In this document: positions 9,349 through 18,793 of the stretch, piece after piece
How the letters are laid out: each line of letters starts with the position of its first letter
Position numbering within the stretch: position 1 is the stretch's first letter
Assembly: GCA_018812715.1 (NCBI GenBank)
Contig: JAHJCT010000028.1
Location: 17,130 to 81,129, forward strand
DNA length: 64,000 nt
Reading direction: 5' to 3'
Origin: Microcaldota archaeon
GTDB taxonomy: Archaea > Micrarchaeota > Micrarchaeia > Anstonellales > Bilamarchaeaceae
Position numbers and translations under genes: made by a program
The notes under the pieces: generated by a model
Databases searched by the model: none
What the model saw: only the letters and a program-made list of their open reading frames with translations
What the model was told of the DNA's origin: nothing

Positions 9349-12300
9349 TCATATATCCAGATTCTTTACTTCGACTGCATTATCTTCTATGAATTGTCTT
9401 CTGGGCTCTACATTGTCTCCCATAAGTACTGTGAATAGCTCATCAGCTACTATTGCATCCTCTATTGTTACCTTCTTGAGTGTTCTCGTTTCAGGATCCA
9501 TAGTGGTTTCCCATAACTGTCCTGGATTCATTTCACCAAGACCCTTGTAACGTTGTATTCCTGCCTCTCCAATTTCAATTAACTTTTGCTTGAGTTCATC
9601 ATCACTATATGCGTAATCTATTCGTTTTCCCTTCTGAACCCTGTAAAGAGGCGGTTGTGCAATGTATAAGTATCCTTTTTCTATTACTTCTTTGAAATAG
9701 CGATAGAACAATGTAAGCAAAAGCGTTCTGATATGCGAACCATCTACATCAGCATCAGTCATTATCACTACCTTATGATATCTAATTTTTGAAATATCAA
9801 AGTCATCCTTGAATCCTGCACCCATAGAAAGAACGACATTCTTTATCTCTTCACTATTCAATACCTTGTGCATCGGTGCCTTCTCAACATTAAGTATTTT
9901 TCCTCTAAGTGGAAGTATTGCTTGATATCTCCTATCTCTTGCTTGTTTTGAACTGTTGTGAACAAATACACCACTTGCGAGAGCGAAATTATGTGTTCCT
10001 TCTACTTCAAAATCGTAAACATCTATTTTTTTATTAATCTTCTCTAATCTTTTGATTTTATGATTGTAGTGTTGTATTTGTTCCATTAACAATTTTTCAT
10101 CATTTCCAAAAAATCGCTGGCATATAGTATCATATTTAAGAAGATTCTTATCATTTCTTTTTAGTCTTTCTTTATTATAGTTCTCTTTACTAAGTTCCCC
10201 TTCTCTTTCAAAAATCTCTCTCATTACTGTTAATGCTTTTTCCTTATACGTTCTGTTATAACTCTCTTTTCTTTTTGCTCTGAAGTCTGTCGTCCATTGC
10301 TCTTTTGTTTTTTGTCTTCTCCATACACGTAATTTATCATCCATCCATTGCATTTTTGCTTTCCTTTCCAATTCTTTTTTCTTTTCGGGGTGTTTTTTGA
10401 AATATGCCTTTACTCTCTCAGATTGTTTTTTCCTATTTTCCGGATTGCTCCAATGTTCTTGTTGTTTTTGATTAAGTAATTCATTATTTCTCTTTCTGTA
10501 TTCTGTATTATTATAGTAAAAATTAAGGAAAGATTCAACCATATATCTCTTGTAGCTTTCATTTTTCCATTGTTTTTTTGCTCTTTTACTTAACATCCTC
10601 CGTATTTTTGGCTTGCACATTACTACACTGATTTTATTACGGTATTCTTCAGTTTGATGTGCTCTGCGGATTTTTTCCAATACCTCTGGCTTTGCCATAG
10701 TCTCTTTTACCACTCGTGCATGTAAATCGAGATGCTCTTGTTTACCCATACGACGCAGATTCGTTGGATTATTGTTACGTTTATTGAAATCGACATGATG
10801 CACACATGAGTTTTTCTTCTTTGAGTATTTTTTTGTTGCTAAATTGTATTCATCAGCCAGTAAATGAGTAAATATCCATCTACTATCTTTAGGATCGAAA
10901 ACTAGTTCATAACCCGCGATTGTTATTCTTTTACCTAGTTTTGAATATTGTCTATATAACGGCATCAAAGATACTTTTTCAGTTAATTCTTCTGCTTTTT
11001 GATAAGAACCGTCACGTACCATAAAAAGATGGTCTGGTGTGCATATAATCTCTTCTTGATCGTCTGTAATAACTCTTATTACTTCTGCATTTTTTCTGGT
11101 AATTCTAGGATCTTTTATCGGCGCAATTCCAATATGACCATCCTCATTTATAGTGTAACAAAAGTTCTGTTTCCCTTGCCTATGCTCTTTTACAAGTTCT
11201 CTAAAACTGAGATTCCTGCCATCCGCTAAAGCAACTTTTGTATCTCCTGAAAAACATCCACCTGCACTATCACCTTCCACAATGAAAATCTCAGCTTTTT
11301 GTGGATCTTGTTCACTGCAATCTGCCAGTTTTCCGGGCAAAAGACTGCTTTCAAATACTGTTTTTCTTCTTATCAGATCCTTTGCTTTTTGTGCTGCTTC
11401 TCTTGCTTCCATTGAACTTACTATTTTTTGAGCTATAATTCTTGCTTCATTTGGGTGCTCTTCGAGGTATGTTTTGAGATTATCATAAACAACACTGTCA
11501 ACGATTCCCCGAACCTCACTATTCCCAAGCTTTGTTTTTGTCTGTCCTTCAAATTGTGGTTCAGGAATCCTAAGGCTAACTACTGCTGTAAGTCCTTCAC
11601 TTGCATCATTACCAGTAATTTTTCTCTCTTCTTTAATGATCTTATTTGATTTTACATAATCGTTAATTGTTCTTGTCAAAGCTGTTCTGAAACCAGTCAG
11701 ATGGGTTCCGCCCTCTATTGTTTTTATATTATTAACAAAACTGTAAATCATCTCATTATAGCTATCTGTATATTGGAGTGCCAATTCCATTTCGATTCCA
11801 TCAGCTTTTTTCTCAAAACAAAACGGTTCGTGAAGCATGTTCCTAGCTTTGTTAAGGTATTTTACGAACTGTGTTATTCCACCCTCATAGCAAAAACTCT
11901 CTTCTTTATCGGTTCGTTCATCTCCAAGTGAAATTCTGAGACCTTTATTCAAAAATGCAAGTTCCATTAAGCGTTCTTTCAAATATTCATAATCAAATTC
12001 AAGCACAGTGAAAATTTCATGATCTGGTTTGAATATCACTACTGTTCCCCTGTGCTCAGTGTCACCTACAATTTTTGCTGGCTGTATTAATTTACCTCTA
12101 CTGTATCCAATTGTGTGTAATTTTTTCTCCCTATGTACCTCAATTGTCATCCATTCAGAAAGTGCATTAACAACACTCATACCTACACCATGCAACCCTC
12201 CTGAAACTTGGTACGCCTTTTTTGCAAATTTGCCACCTGCATGCAAAGAACTAGATACTACTTCTAAGGCTGATTTTCCTGATTTATGTATATCTATCGG

Positions 12301-12537
12301 TATGCCTCGCCCATCATCATTTATACTTACTGAGCCATCCTTGCGTAATACGATTTTGATATTTTTACAATACCCGGCTAACGCTTCATCTATGCTGTTG
12401 TCTACAATTTCATAGACTAAGTGGTGTAGTCCTCTTTTGACAGTGTCTCCTATGTACATTCCTGGCCTTCTTCGTACTCCTTCGAGACCTTCAAGAATCT
12501 GGATTTCTTTAGCTGTATATTCTGAGTCACTTTCCAT
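9349..12537 (-). CDS. gyrB: DNA gyrase subunit B precursor, interrupted by an intein
   Basis: The open frame of 1062 codons encodes a GyrB of 628 residues plus a 434-residue intein. The GHKL ATPase domain shows VDNSIDEALAG, DDGRGIPIDIH and SGGLHGVGMSVVNALS (about residues 45-130). A transducer domain and the Toprim domain follow, with EGDSAGG at 421-427 and, after the intein, DADVDGSHIRTLLLT. The C-terminus has QRYKGLGEMNPGQLWETTMDP. GyrB supplies the ATPase and metal-binding functions of gyrase. Full activity should require protein splicing, because the intein interrupts the Toprim signature. The gene is first in a gyrB-gyrA operon. Confidence 0.96.
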   Translation of the reverse strand: MESDSEYTAKEIQILEGLEGVRRRPGMYIGDTVKRGLHHLVYEIVDNSIDEALAGYCKNIKIVLRKDGSVSINDDGRGIPIDIHKSGKSALEVVSSSLHAGGKFAKKAYQVSGGLHGVGMSVVNALSEWMTIEVHREKKLHTIGYSRGKLIQPAKIVGDTEHRGTVVIFKPDHEIFTVLEFDYEYLKERLMELAFLNKGLRISLGDERTDKEESFCYEGGITQFVKYLNKARNMLHEPFCFEKKADGIEMELALQYTDSYNEMIYSFVNNIKTIEGGTHLTGFRTALTRTINDYVKSNKIIKEERKITGNDASEGLTAVVSLRIPEPQFEGQTKTKLGNSEVRGIVDSVVYDNLKTYLEEHPNEARIIAQKIVSSMEAREAAQKAKDLIRRKTVFESSLLPGKLADCSEQDPQKAEIFIVEGDSAGGCFSGDTKVALADGRNLSFRELVKEHRQGKQNFCYTINEDGHIGIAPIKDPRITRKNAEVIRVITDDQEEIICTPDHLFMVRDGSYQKAEELTEKVSLMPLYRQYSKLGKRITIAGYELVFDPKDSRWIFTHLLADEYNLATKKYSKKKNSCVHHVDFNKRNNNPTNLRRMGKQEHLDLHARVVKETMAKPEVLEKIRRAHQTEEYRNKISVVMCKPKIRRMLSKRAKKQWKNESYKRYMVESFLNFYYNNTEYRKRNNELLNQKQQEHWSNPENRKKQSERVKAYFKKHPEKKKELERKAKMQWMDDKLRVWRRQKTKEQWTTDFRAKRKESYNRTYKEKALTVMREIFEREGELSKENYNKERLKRNDKNLLKYDTICQRFFGNDEKLLMEQIQHYNHKIKRLEKINKKIDVYDFEVEGTHNFALASGVFVHNSSKQARDRRYQAILPLRGKILNVEKAPMHKVLNSEEIKNVVLSMGAGFKDDFDISKIRYHKVVIMTDADVDGSHIRTLLLTLFYRYFKEVIEKGYLYIAQPPLYRVQKGKRIDYAYSDDELKQKLIEIGEAGIQRYKGLGEMNPGQLWETTMDPETRTLKKVTIEDAIVADELFTVLMGDNVEPRRQFIEDNAVEVKNLDI
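9955..11256 (-). mobile_element. GyrB intein with HNH homing endonuclease domain
   Basis: Residues 428-861 of the GyrB ORF form an intein inserted between EGDSAGG and SSKQARDR of the Toprim motif. Block A starts with the nucleophile Cys (CFSGDTKVALADG). Block B has IICTPDHLFMV with the TxxH-type residues. The F/G blocks are YDFEVEGTHNFAL and VFVHN, giving penultimate His and terminal Asn, with Ser as +1 residue. All splicing residues are present, so it should splice. Between them lies an HNH nuclease core (CVHHVDFNKRNNNPTNL, about 578-593). It is followed by Lys/Arg/Trp-rich repeats (QWKNESYKR, HWSNPENRKKQSER) resembling NUMOD3-type DNA-binding modules. No LAGLIDADG motif is seen. Confidence 0.93.
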
Positions 12538-12635
12538 ATTATTACCACTAATTTTTTTCCTAGTTTATCGTCGATAAAAAGGCTTCTGTCACCAGTGTAT
12601 CATTATTAATTAAAAGTCTTTAAATTGTTATGTTT

Positions 12636-14912
12636 TTAACTTGATTCGAGCATCTTCATTTTTGTTTTCCATTGCTCTATCGCTTCATTAAATTTAGCTT
12701 TTTCTAGGATCAAAATTGACTCCATTATCTGGCCCTTCATCAACACTATAACTGTTTTTTCCCCTATTGCTACATAGCTTTGTGGTTGATGTTGCCCTAA
12801 ATTCTTGGCTAAAGAGCGCAAATAGTTTCTCAGCTTCAATGCAAGAGCATTTACAACAGTATTACTTCCATCAGAAAATTCGGTCAAAACAACGGCCTCT
12901 TTTTTGAGTATTATTATGCCTTTAATAAGATCTTTCTTTATCATTTCTCGCACTACTTTTTCAGGTGTAATCTTCACTTTTTTTATGGCATCTCTATCCA
13001 TAAGTATGCCTTCTTCTTTAGCATAACGGCCAAGCGCCCAAGTACGCAATGATGCTGGAATTGTGACAAGGGAGGAACTATATACCTCATCTTGTTCTTC
13101 AAGTAATTTTGCTATCATTTCTTTCCATTTCAACCAATTTTCATCTGCAAGCTTTTTCTTTTCTTTAAGGCTACTCCTCGTTCGCTCTGCCCGACCAAGA
13201 TACTCATCTATAAGTGCTTTGCTTCGTGGGGTCATATTCTTAGCTAATGTGTCTATCTTTTCAGCTTGCAAACCTGTTAGTGTGTCATATTCTTGGCTTA
13301 CATCAAAGTTCTCTTCACTATACTGCTTTACTAATTCCCGCAATTCACTTATTCTATCCTTCAATTTGTCCGCCTTTGCAACAAATGCTTCCCTTTCACT
13401 TTTCATTACACTTCCATAAGCCTTTTCAAGCACAATTATTTTTCCAATATTTTCTATTGTGAAGTATACCATCAATGTGCCTATGGCTATTAGCGCAATT
13501 CCTGTTGCCCCCATTCCATTTTCAAGTAAAAAATCTATAGATCCCAATAAGGGCGGAGATGTGATTGGTGGAACTGCCATAAATACGGAGACATATAGCC
13601 CCACCACCAAGAACAGTAAGGCGAAGACAATATCACTTTTCCACCTTACTTCCGTTCTTCCAAATGCTTTCCTAAATCCAGTTGTTGTAGTGGCTCCAGC
13701 CATCTTTTCGCTAACTATAGTAAATACCAGTATCACAATATTGTAGATGAATAAAAGGATTGCCAATGTCAGGCCGATCGTGATTCCCAGTGCAATATAG
13801 TAATTGCCGCCAAGGTTATCTAACAACAAGAAGATGAAATTTATTGGTATAAGCCCACTCAAGTTCACAGTCCTTACTGTTAATGTTGGCGTTTTCAGAG
13901 AACTCATCGCAGTTTCTGGTGGCACATCAGAATCAAATTCATAAATAAGTAGATAACCATCTTGAGATAATTTTTCAGAATTCCATTCTATCTTAACAGT
14001 TCCCCCATTCTCATTAGCTACTAGTTTTTGAATTGATGATAGTTCCTCTGAATCAGCCACAACTGTTTGAGGGACAGTATCTGTAATCCCAATACCACCA
14101 ACCTCGACACCAATTTCCCCTTCTTCTTTCTGTTCAGTTGGTTTTACTGAAATCATCATCCTATAATGATATCCACTTACCTCAGTTCTATATACTCCTA
14201 TTTTTTCAGCGGCATCAACAAGATAACTGACGCCAAAATCAGAGGCAGCACATAACTTCAATTCGTCATTTGCATATAATGGATTTGCATTTATTTGCCC
14301 TACTTTGCTTATCATAGTTCTTATCTTGCCAAGAAAAACATCCCTGTTTGCATCGGTTGTATTTCTAAGATCAAAAACCATTCTACGTGAATCAAGAAGA
14401 AGTGAACGGATCTCATTATTTGCTTGGACATATGATATCATAGCTCCGGCCAATTCATCTTCATATGTCTCTGCAATGTTTCTACATTTTATTGAGGTAC
14501 TAGAACACAATTTGCTGCATGTTGTTACATCAGAACAGACTACACTTGCAAGACCGATATTATTGCTACATGCAGTATCTGATTGTATTCTTGTTTGTGA
14601 GAATTCTTCGAGACTCTGGTCTGCTATGAGAAGATCAACATCTGTTAATTCAGGATTAATTGAAGTATAGGTACCAGTTGTTTTTGTATTGACGGTGATT
14701 TGTCGTTGCACTTTCATATTTGCTTCATTTATTATTACTGGGCTAAAATCATAGATCGCATAATCAGAAATACCATCCCCATCAAGATCCTGTTCTTCAG
14801 TACTAATTAGTTGCTCGCTTTTTGTACCGGTAAAGCTCTTTTCCTCTATACATCCAAAACTTAACAACAGCACTGCAAACAAGAATAACCAGAACCAACG
14901 CATGTGAAACAT
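12636..14912 (-). CDS. Large membrane-anchored lipoprotein of unknown function
   Basis: A 758-residue protein; the start could also be the ATG three codons in (14903). It opens with a signal sequence and lipobox (LLLSFGC). An extracellular domain of about 330 residues follows, with paired cysteines and a region reading like a calcium-binding dockerin loop (DLDGDGISDYAIYD). Three or four membrane segments lie at about residues 350-490. The C-terminal part is a long cytoplasmic coiled-coil (about 500-610), then a compact alpha/beta domain reaching the end. The family is not recognised. The combination of external sensor, membrane helices and coiled coil suggests a signalling or envelope role, but that is inference. 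It is divergent from cca. Confidence 0.7.
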   Translation of the reverse strand: MFHMRWFWLFLFAVLLLSFGCIEEKSFTGTKSEQLISTEEQDLDGDGISDYAIYDFSPVIINEANMKVQRQITVNTKTTGTYTSINPELTDVDLLIADQSLEEFSQTRIQSDTACSNNIGLASVVCSDVTTCSKLCSSTSIKCRNIAETYEDELAGAMISYVQANNEIRSLLLDSRRMVFDLRNTTDANRDVFLGKIRTMISKVGQINANPLYANDELKLCAASDFGVSYLVDAAEKIGVYRTEVSGYHYRMMISVKPTEQKEEGEIGVEVGGIGITDTVPQTVVADSEELSSIQKLVANENGGTVKIEWNSEKLSQDGYLLIYEFDSDVPPETAMSSLKTPTLTVRTVNLSGLIPINFIFLLLDNLGGNYYIALGITIGLTLAILLFIYNIVILVFTIVSEKMAGATTTTGFRKAFGRTEVRWKSDIVFALLFLVVGLYVSVFMAVPPITSPPLLGSIDFLLENGMGATGIALIAIGTLMVYFTIENIGKIIVLEKAYGSVMKSEREAFVAKADKLKDRISELRELVKQYSEENFDVSQEYDTLTGLQAEKIDTLAKNMTPRSKALIDEYLGRAERTRSSLKEKKKLADENWLKWKEMIAKLLEEQDEVYSSSLVTIPASLRTWALGRYAKEEGILMDRDAIKKVKITPEKVVREMIKKDLIKGIIILKKEAVVLTEFSDGSNTVVNALALKLRNYLRSLAKNLGQHQPQSYVAIGEKTVIVLMKGQIMESILILEKAKFNEAIEQWKTKMKMLESS

Positions 14913-14941
14913 TTATTAGTCTTCTTTTAAAACCTTATTGC

Positions 14942-16195
14942 ATGGCAAAACAATTTCTTAACGACGTTCTTTCAATTATCAAACCAACCTCAGACGAACT
15001 GGCGAAAGAACTTCATTTTGCCAATGGCCTCATTAAACGCATACAAGCCAATGCTCCAAAGAACTCCGAGGTTGTTCTTACTGGTTCTGTAGCAAAGTGC
15101 ACTTTCTTAAGGGATCAACGCGATGTTGACATTTTCGTTCTTTTTGATCGTTCTATGCAGAAAGAAAAATTAGAATCAACCATAAAATATATTCTTGAAT
15201 CCACATTTCCAAAAATTGGTTATCAGGTAAGTTATGCTGAGCATCCATATGTCCGCTTTCATTTTGAAGGAAGACGCATAGATCTGGTACCGGCATATAA
15301 AATATCAAAAGCAGCAGAAAGAATAAGCGCAGTTGATCGTTCTGTACTTCATACTAAATTTGTAAAAAAACATCTAAAAGCCAAACAAAGAGATGAAGTT
15401 CTTCTTCTTAAACAATTCCTGAAAGCAAATTCTGTTTATGGCGCTGAAATAAAAATTGCAGGATTTTCTGGTTATCTTTGTGAACTACTTATAATCAAAT
15501 ATGGAACCTTCATGAAACTTTTACAGCATGCATCTAACTGGAAAGAGCCCATTTTTATCGATCTACAAAATTATTATAAGAAAAAAAGGCCACCTCAATT
15601 TGATTTTTTTACTGTAATAGATCCTACCGATAAAAATCGCAATGTTGCTGCCGCAGTTTCAAGAGACAATTTTAAGAAATTTACAAAACTCTGCAAGACA
15701 TTTCTAAAAAAACCATCAAAAACAGCATTCTTAAAAAAACCAGAAACGTTCGAACAAAAACTTTCCAAGACAAAAGGAAAAACAATATTTACCATTTCTA
15801 TGCCACGTCCAGATGTTGTTGATGATGTTCTATGGGGCCAATTACACCGAATGATGAAACAATTGAATCTCCATTTAAAAGATTTCAAACCCAAAAAGAT
15901 CTTTGCTGATGATACTAGGCACATAATACGAATAGCAGTAGTACTTAGTTTATCGAAGCTTCCTTCTAAGATGTTAATCGAGGGTCCGCCTCTGAAAATG
16001 AAACCGCATATCAAAGCGTTCAGAAACAAGCATAAGCGAGCCAGATTCATAAAACGAAAAAACAAGATCTACGCAGAAGTTAATAATCCAATGACAAAAC
16101 CAGAATCTGCTATCCAACATTTCTTCAAACACTTCAACAAATCTAAATCACATCTTGCCTATCCAGAAGAGATGTTTATATTAGAACGTCAGTGA
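14942..16195 (+). CDS. cca: CCA-adding enzyme (tRNA nucleotidyltransferase), class I archaeal type
   Basis: A 417-residue protein of the archaeal class I CCA-adding family. The nucleotidyltransferase head has LTGSVAKCTFLRDQRDVDIFV, with the GS motif and the first Asp pair, and a third carboxylate in RRIDLVPAYKI (about residues 108-118). The usual central and tail domains follow and the length is near the family norm. It adds or repairs the CCA 3' end of tRNA. The only tRNA gene in the window does not encode CCA, so the enzyme is needed. Its 3' end overlaps the convergent beta-CASP nuclease gene by 7 bases. Confidence 0.93.
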   Translation: MAKQFLNDVLSIIKPTSDELAKELHFANGLIKRIQANAPKNSEVVLTGSVAKCTFLRDQRDVDIFVLFDRSMQKEKLESTIKYILESTFPKIGYQVSYAEHPYVRFHFEGRRIDLVPAYKISKAAERISAVDRSVLHTKFVKKHLKAKQRDEVLLLKQFLKANSVYGAEIKIAGFSGYLCELLIIKYGTFMKLLQHASNWKEPIFIDLQNYYKKKRPPQFDFFTVIDPTDKNRNVAAAVSRDNFKKFTKLCKTFLKKPSKTAFLKKPETFEQKLSKTKGKTIFTISMPRPDVVDDVLWGQLHRMMKQLNLHLKDFKPKKIFADDTRHIIRIAVVLSLSKLPSKMLIEGPPLKMKPHIKAFRNKHKRARFIKRKNKIYAEVNNPMTKPESAIQHFFKHFNKSKSHLAYPEEMFILERQ

Positions 16196-17436
16196 ATTTC
16201 TATCCGTTCTCCTATTAATGGAGCAATTGCGTCGTAACCATGTTCTTCCTTAAGCTCTTGGGCAAATTTTTCTGGTTTATCACCATGCACCAAAATTATC
16301 TTTTCTGGATTAGCTTTTTCGATAAAACTCATTATATCTGATCTTCCTGCATGTGCTGAGAGATCAAAATATTCCACTGGCAAGTCTACTTGTAATTCCT
16401 GCTCATCTTTCATAATATATCCTTTGTTAAGAAGCAGCCAGCCATTAGTGTCTTCAACACAGTAACCTGTGAATATTAATTTTGAATTTTTATTAGCATG
16501 ATATAGATAATTCAATATCGCACCGCCATTCAGCATTCCTGCCCCTGCAATTATTACAGACGGTGTTCTAGACGCCTTCTTTTTATCTGATATGTTCTCG
16601 ACAATATTTACACTTCTTACTGCCTTTCTAAAGCTTTGGGCCTCTCTAATGTATCGAGGATGTTTCATGTAAATTTTTGTAATATCTCTGCCCATCCCAT
16701 CCACAAAAATTGGAATTTCTTTGTCATGATGCCTTAGAAGGGAGATCAGTTCCTGTGTTCTGCCAACTGCAAATGCAGGTAATAATGCATTTCCACCATC
16801 ATCCAATGTTTCATATACCTCATGCATTAAATTTGCTTCAAGTTTTTTTCTTGGGGGGTGTTCTCTTTGTGCATAAGTTGTTTCCATTATCAGCACATCA
16901 ACATCCTCTATTGATTCTGCTCCCTTGTGCATGTACGTGTTTTCGCCCTTAAAATCACCACTATAAACTATTTTTTTCCCTTCATATCCTATATTTACAA
17001 TTGCAGATCCACTAATATGCCCTGCATCAAGGAACTCTACTGTCGTTCCACCAGTTTCTATAGGATGATCATATAATAGTGGTGTCCAGTACTTTAACGC
17101 TTTTTTGAAATGTTGCTTTCTATAAGGCAATCCATCCCCCATTATCTTCATCGAGTCCTGCCATAAGATCTCGCAGATATCCCGTGTTGGTGGCGTAGCA
17201 TACCATCTTACTTTACTGTTTCGGTAAAATGAAGGCAAACAGCCACTATGATCAAGATGGGCATGAGAAAGAACAATAAAATCTGGATTCACACTTTCAA
17301 GGGGAAATTTAGGAAATCCACTCTTGTCAAAGATTTTTATTCCATAATCTAACATTATTTTTTTGTCAGTACGGACCAAAAATGCACTTCTTCCCACTTC
17401 TCGTGAAGCTCCTAGACAATCAATAAAAAATCCCAT
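16189..17436 (-). CDS. Beta-CASP family ribonuclease (aCPSF2-like, no KH domain)
   Basis: A 415-residue metallo-beta-lactamase/beta-CASP protein. Zinc-binding motifs are visible in order: LSHAHLDHSG (about residues 56-65), DAGHISGSA, the METTYAQREH motif, the beta-CASP stretch AFAVGRTQELI, then SAHAGRSD and LVHGDKPEKF. It has no N-terminal KH domains, so it resembles archaeal aCPSF2 or RNase J-like enzymes rather than the longer aCPSF1, which terminates transcription. The expected role is RNA 3'-end processing or 5'-3' exonucleolytic decay. The gene is single, divergent from the K+ channel gene and tail-to-tail with cca. Confidence 0.88.
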   Translation of the reverse strand: MGFFIDCLGASREVGRSAFLVRTDKKIMLDYGIKIFDKSGFPKFPLESVNPDFIVLSHAHLDHSGCLPSFYRNSKVRWYATPPTRDICEILWQDSMKIMGDGLPYRKQHFKKALKYWTPLLYDHPIETGGTTVEFLDAGHISGSAIVNIGYEGKKIVYSGDFKGENTYMHKGAESIEDVDVLIMETTYAQREHPPRKKLEANLMHEVYETLDDGGNALLPAFAVGRTQELISLLRHHDKEIPIFVDGMGRDITKIYMKHPRYIREAQSFRKAVRSVNIVENISDKKKASRTPSVIIAGAGMLNGGAILNYLYHANKNSKLIFTGYCVEDTNGWLLLNKGYIMKDEQELQVDLPVEYFDLSAHAGRSDIMSFIEKANPEKIILVHGDKPEKFAQELKEEHGYDAIAPLIGERIEIH

Positions 17437-17487
17437 AATGCCACATTACATAGAATGTTTTAATATTTTACAGGTTTATGATACTTA

Positions 17488-17883
17488 ATGGCCTCCGGAA
17501 AACTCAACACCCTCTTCATACCACTTATCCTACTAACCATACTTTACATCTTTGCAATTATCTTCTTTCATTTTGTTGAAGGGTGGAGTTTTTTGGACGC
17601 TACTTATTTCACAACTATGACTATCTCCACAGTTGGTTATGGTGATATTATCCCCACTACTGAACTTGGCAAAGTTGGCACAATACTGCTTGTATTTGCA
17701 GGCGTCTCACTTGCATTTTATCTAATCACAACTTTTGGTGTAATTCGTGAGAAAAAATTCGATCCACACATTCAAAAGAGACTTGATGTGTTGCGTAGCA
17801 TAACGACATTACAGACTAAGAAACTAGGGAAACACCAATTAAAGCATATAAAAAACAAGATGCGCGGAGCCAGAAGACCATGA
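17488..17883 (+). CDS. Two-helix potassium channel subunit
   Basis: A 131-residue pore protein with one transmembrane helix (about residues 9-30). A pore loop carrying the selectivity filter TVGYGD (about 49-54) follows, then a second membrane helix (about 64-87) and a basic cytoplasmic tail. It should assemble as a tetramer conducting K+. Unlike MthK it has no fused RCK domain, and the downstream gene does not encode one. Gating must therefore come from elsewhere or from the short tail. Its stop overlaps the next start (ATGA), giving a tight operon of three genes. Confidence 0.92.
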   Translation: MASGKLNTLFIPLILLTILYIFAIIFFHFVEGWSFLDATYFTTMTISTVGYGDIIPTTELGKVGTILLVFAGVSLAFYLITTFGVIREKKFDPHIQKRLDVLRSITTLQTKKLGKHQLKHIKNKMRGARRP

Positions 17884-18164
17884 GCGAATATTTTGTAGTT
17901 GAACCCTGCGCAACAGCTAATGGATTTGAAATTAAATTTAAAAAAGCTATAAATCTTGTAAAAGCCGAAGAAGCCATCTCTTCTCTTGGTAAAACCATTG
18001 CCAGCAGTCCGATTGTTTTGCTTGCAAAAATCAAGAATTATTCAGTAAGTGTTTATGCGAGTGGTAGAATAATGATAAAATCCAATACAAAAATGAGTGA
18101 AAAATCCGCTGAACAACTTGCCAAAAAACTTTCCCATGCATTTGAAAAAGAGGGGGCTATATGA
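17880..18164 (+). CDS. Small hypothetical protein, possible TBP-like half-repeat fold
   Basis: A 94-residue protein overlapped by 4 bases at both ends by neighbours, so translation is coupled with the K+ channel and the PHP protein. The C-terminal part reads as beta strands followed by a helix (YSVSVYASGRIMIKS, then an amphipathic helix). This pattern resembles one half of a TATA-binding protein repeat, in which xxSGKMVxTG precedes a helix. The N-terminal half is also alpha/beta. No membrane segment or catalytic motif is seen. The fold suggestion is inference; no function is claimed. Confidence 0.6.
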   Translation: MSEYFVVEPCATANGFEIKFKKAINLVKAEEAISSLGKTIASSPIVLLAKIKNYSVSVYASGRIMIKSNTKMSEKSAEQLAKKLSHAFEKEGAI

Positions 18165-18793
18165 AAATAGATTTCCATGTCCATACTAATTCTTCCATTG
18201 ATTCCATAATCAAACCAAAAGATCTTGCACAAAAAGCCCACCGATTAAAGATCATTCCAGCAATTACTGATCATAACAACATGTGCAGTCATAAGGACAT
18301 GACTTCTGAATTTATCCCAAGCGAAGAAGTAAGAACTGATCTGGGTGATCTTATTGGCCTATATTTAAATGAAGAAATTCCAAGAGGCATTTCTTTTATG
18401 GATGCATTAGATAAAATCCATGAACAAGGTGCTCTTTCTTATCTTCCACATATGTACGAAGTAACAAGAAGCGGCGTAATCCCATCTAAGGAAGAAATTT
18501 CCAAAATAGACATTATCGAAATTTTTAATGCACGCTGCCTTAATGATTATTTTAATGAAAAGGCCAAACAATTTGCTAAACAACACAATCTTCTTGCAGC
18601 TGTTGGAAGTGATGCTCATTTTCTTTTTGAATTTGGCAGCACTTATGCTGAAGTTTCAGATTTTGATCTGAATAATCCCAAAGCACTTCTTAAGGTTCTC
18701 CCAAAGGCAAAATTTGTGACAAAGAAAGCCCCATTCTTTGTTCGAGGCCCAACAAAAATCCTTAGCTTAGGAAAAAAGATATTCAAAATTTAA
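18161..18793 (+). CDS. PHP-domain phosphoesterase
   Basis: A 210-residue protein of the PHP superfamily. MKIDFHVHTNSS provides the first metal-binding HxH, ITDHNNM the DH pair, and VGSDAHF the C-terminal DxH; LPHMYE gives a further histidine in the middle. Members hydrolyse phosphate esters such as nucleotides or histidinol phosphate. It is shorter than histidinol phosphatase and lacks a polymerase context, so the substrate cannot be named. It is the last gene of the K+ channel operon, and its stop abuts the convergent lipoprotein gene. Confidence 0.85.
   Translation: MKIDFHVHTNSSIDSIIKPKDLAQKAHRLKIIPAITDHNNMCSHKDMTSEFIPSEEVRTDLGDLIGLYLNEEIPRGISFMDALDKIHEQGALSYLPHMYEVTRSGVIPSKEEISKIDIIEIFNARCLNDYFNEKAKQFAKQHNLLAAVGSDAHFLFEFGSTYAEVSDFDLNNPKALLKVLPKAKFVTKKAPFFVRGPTKILSLGKKIFKI

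Noticed and set aside
18161-18793. Histidinol phosphatase assignment for the PHP protein
   Set aside because: The protein is short and there are no histidine biosynthesis genes nearby; only the superfamily is supported.
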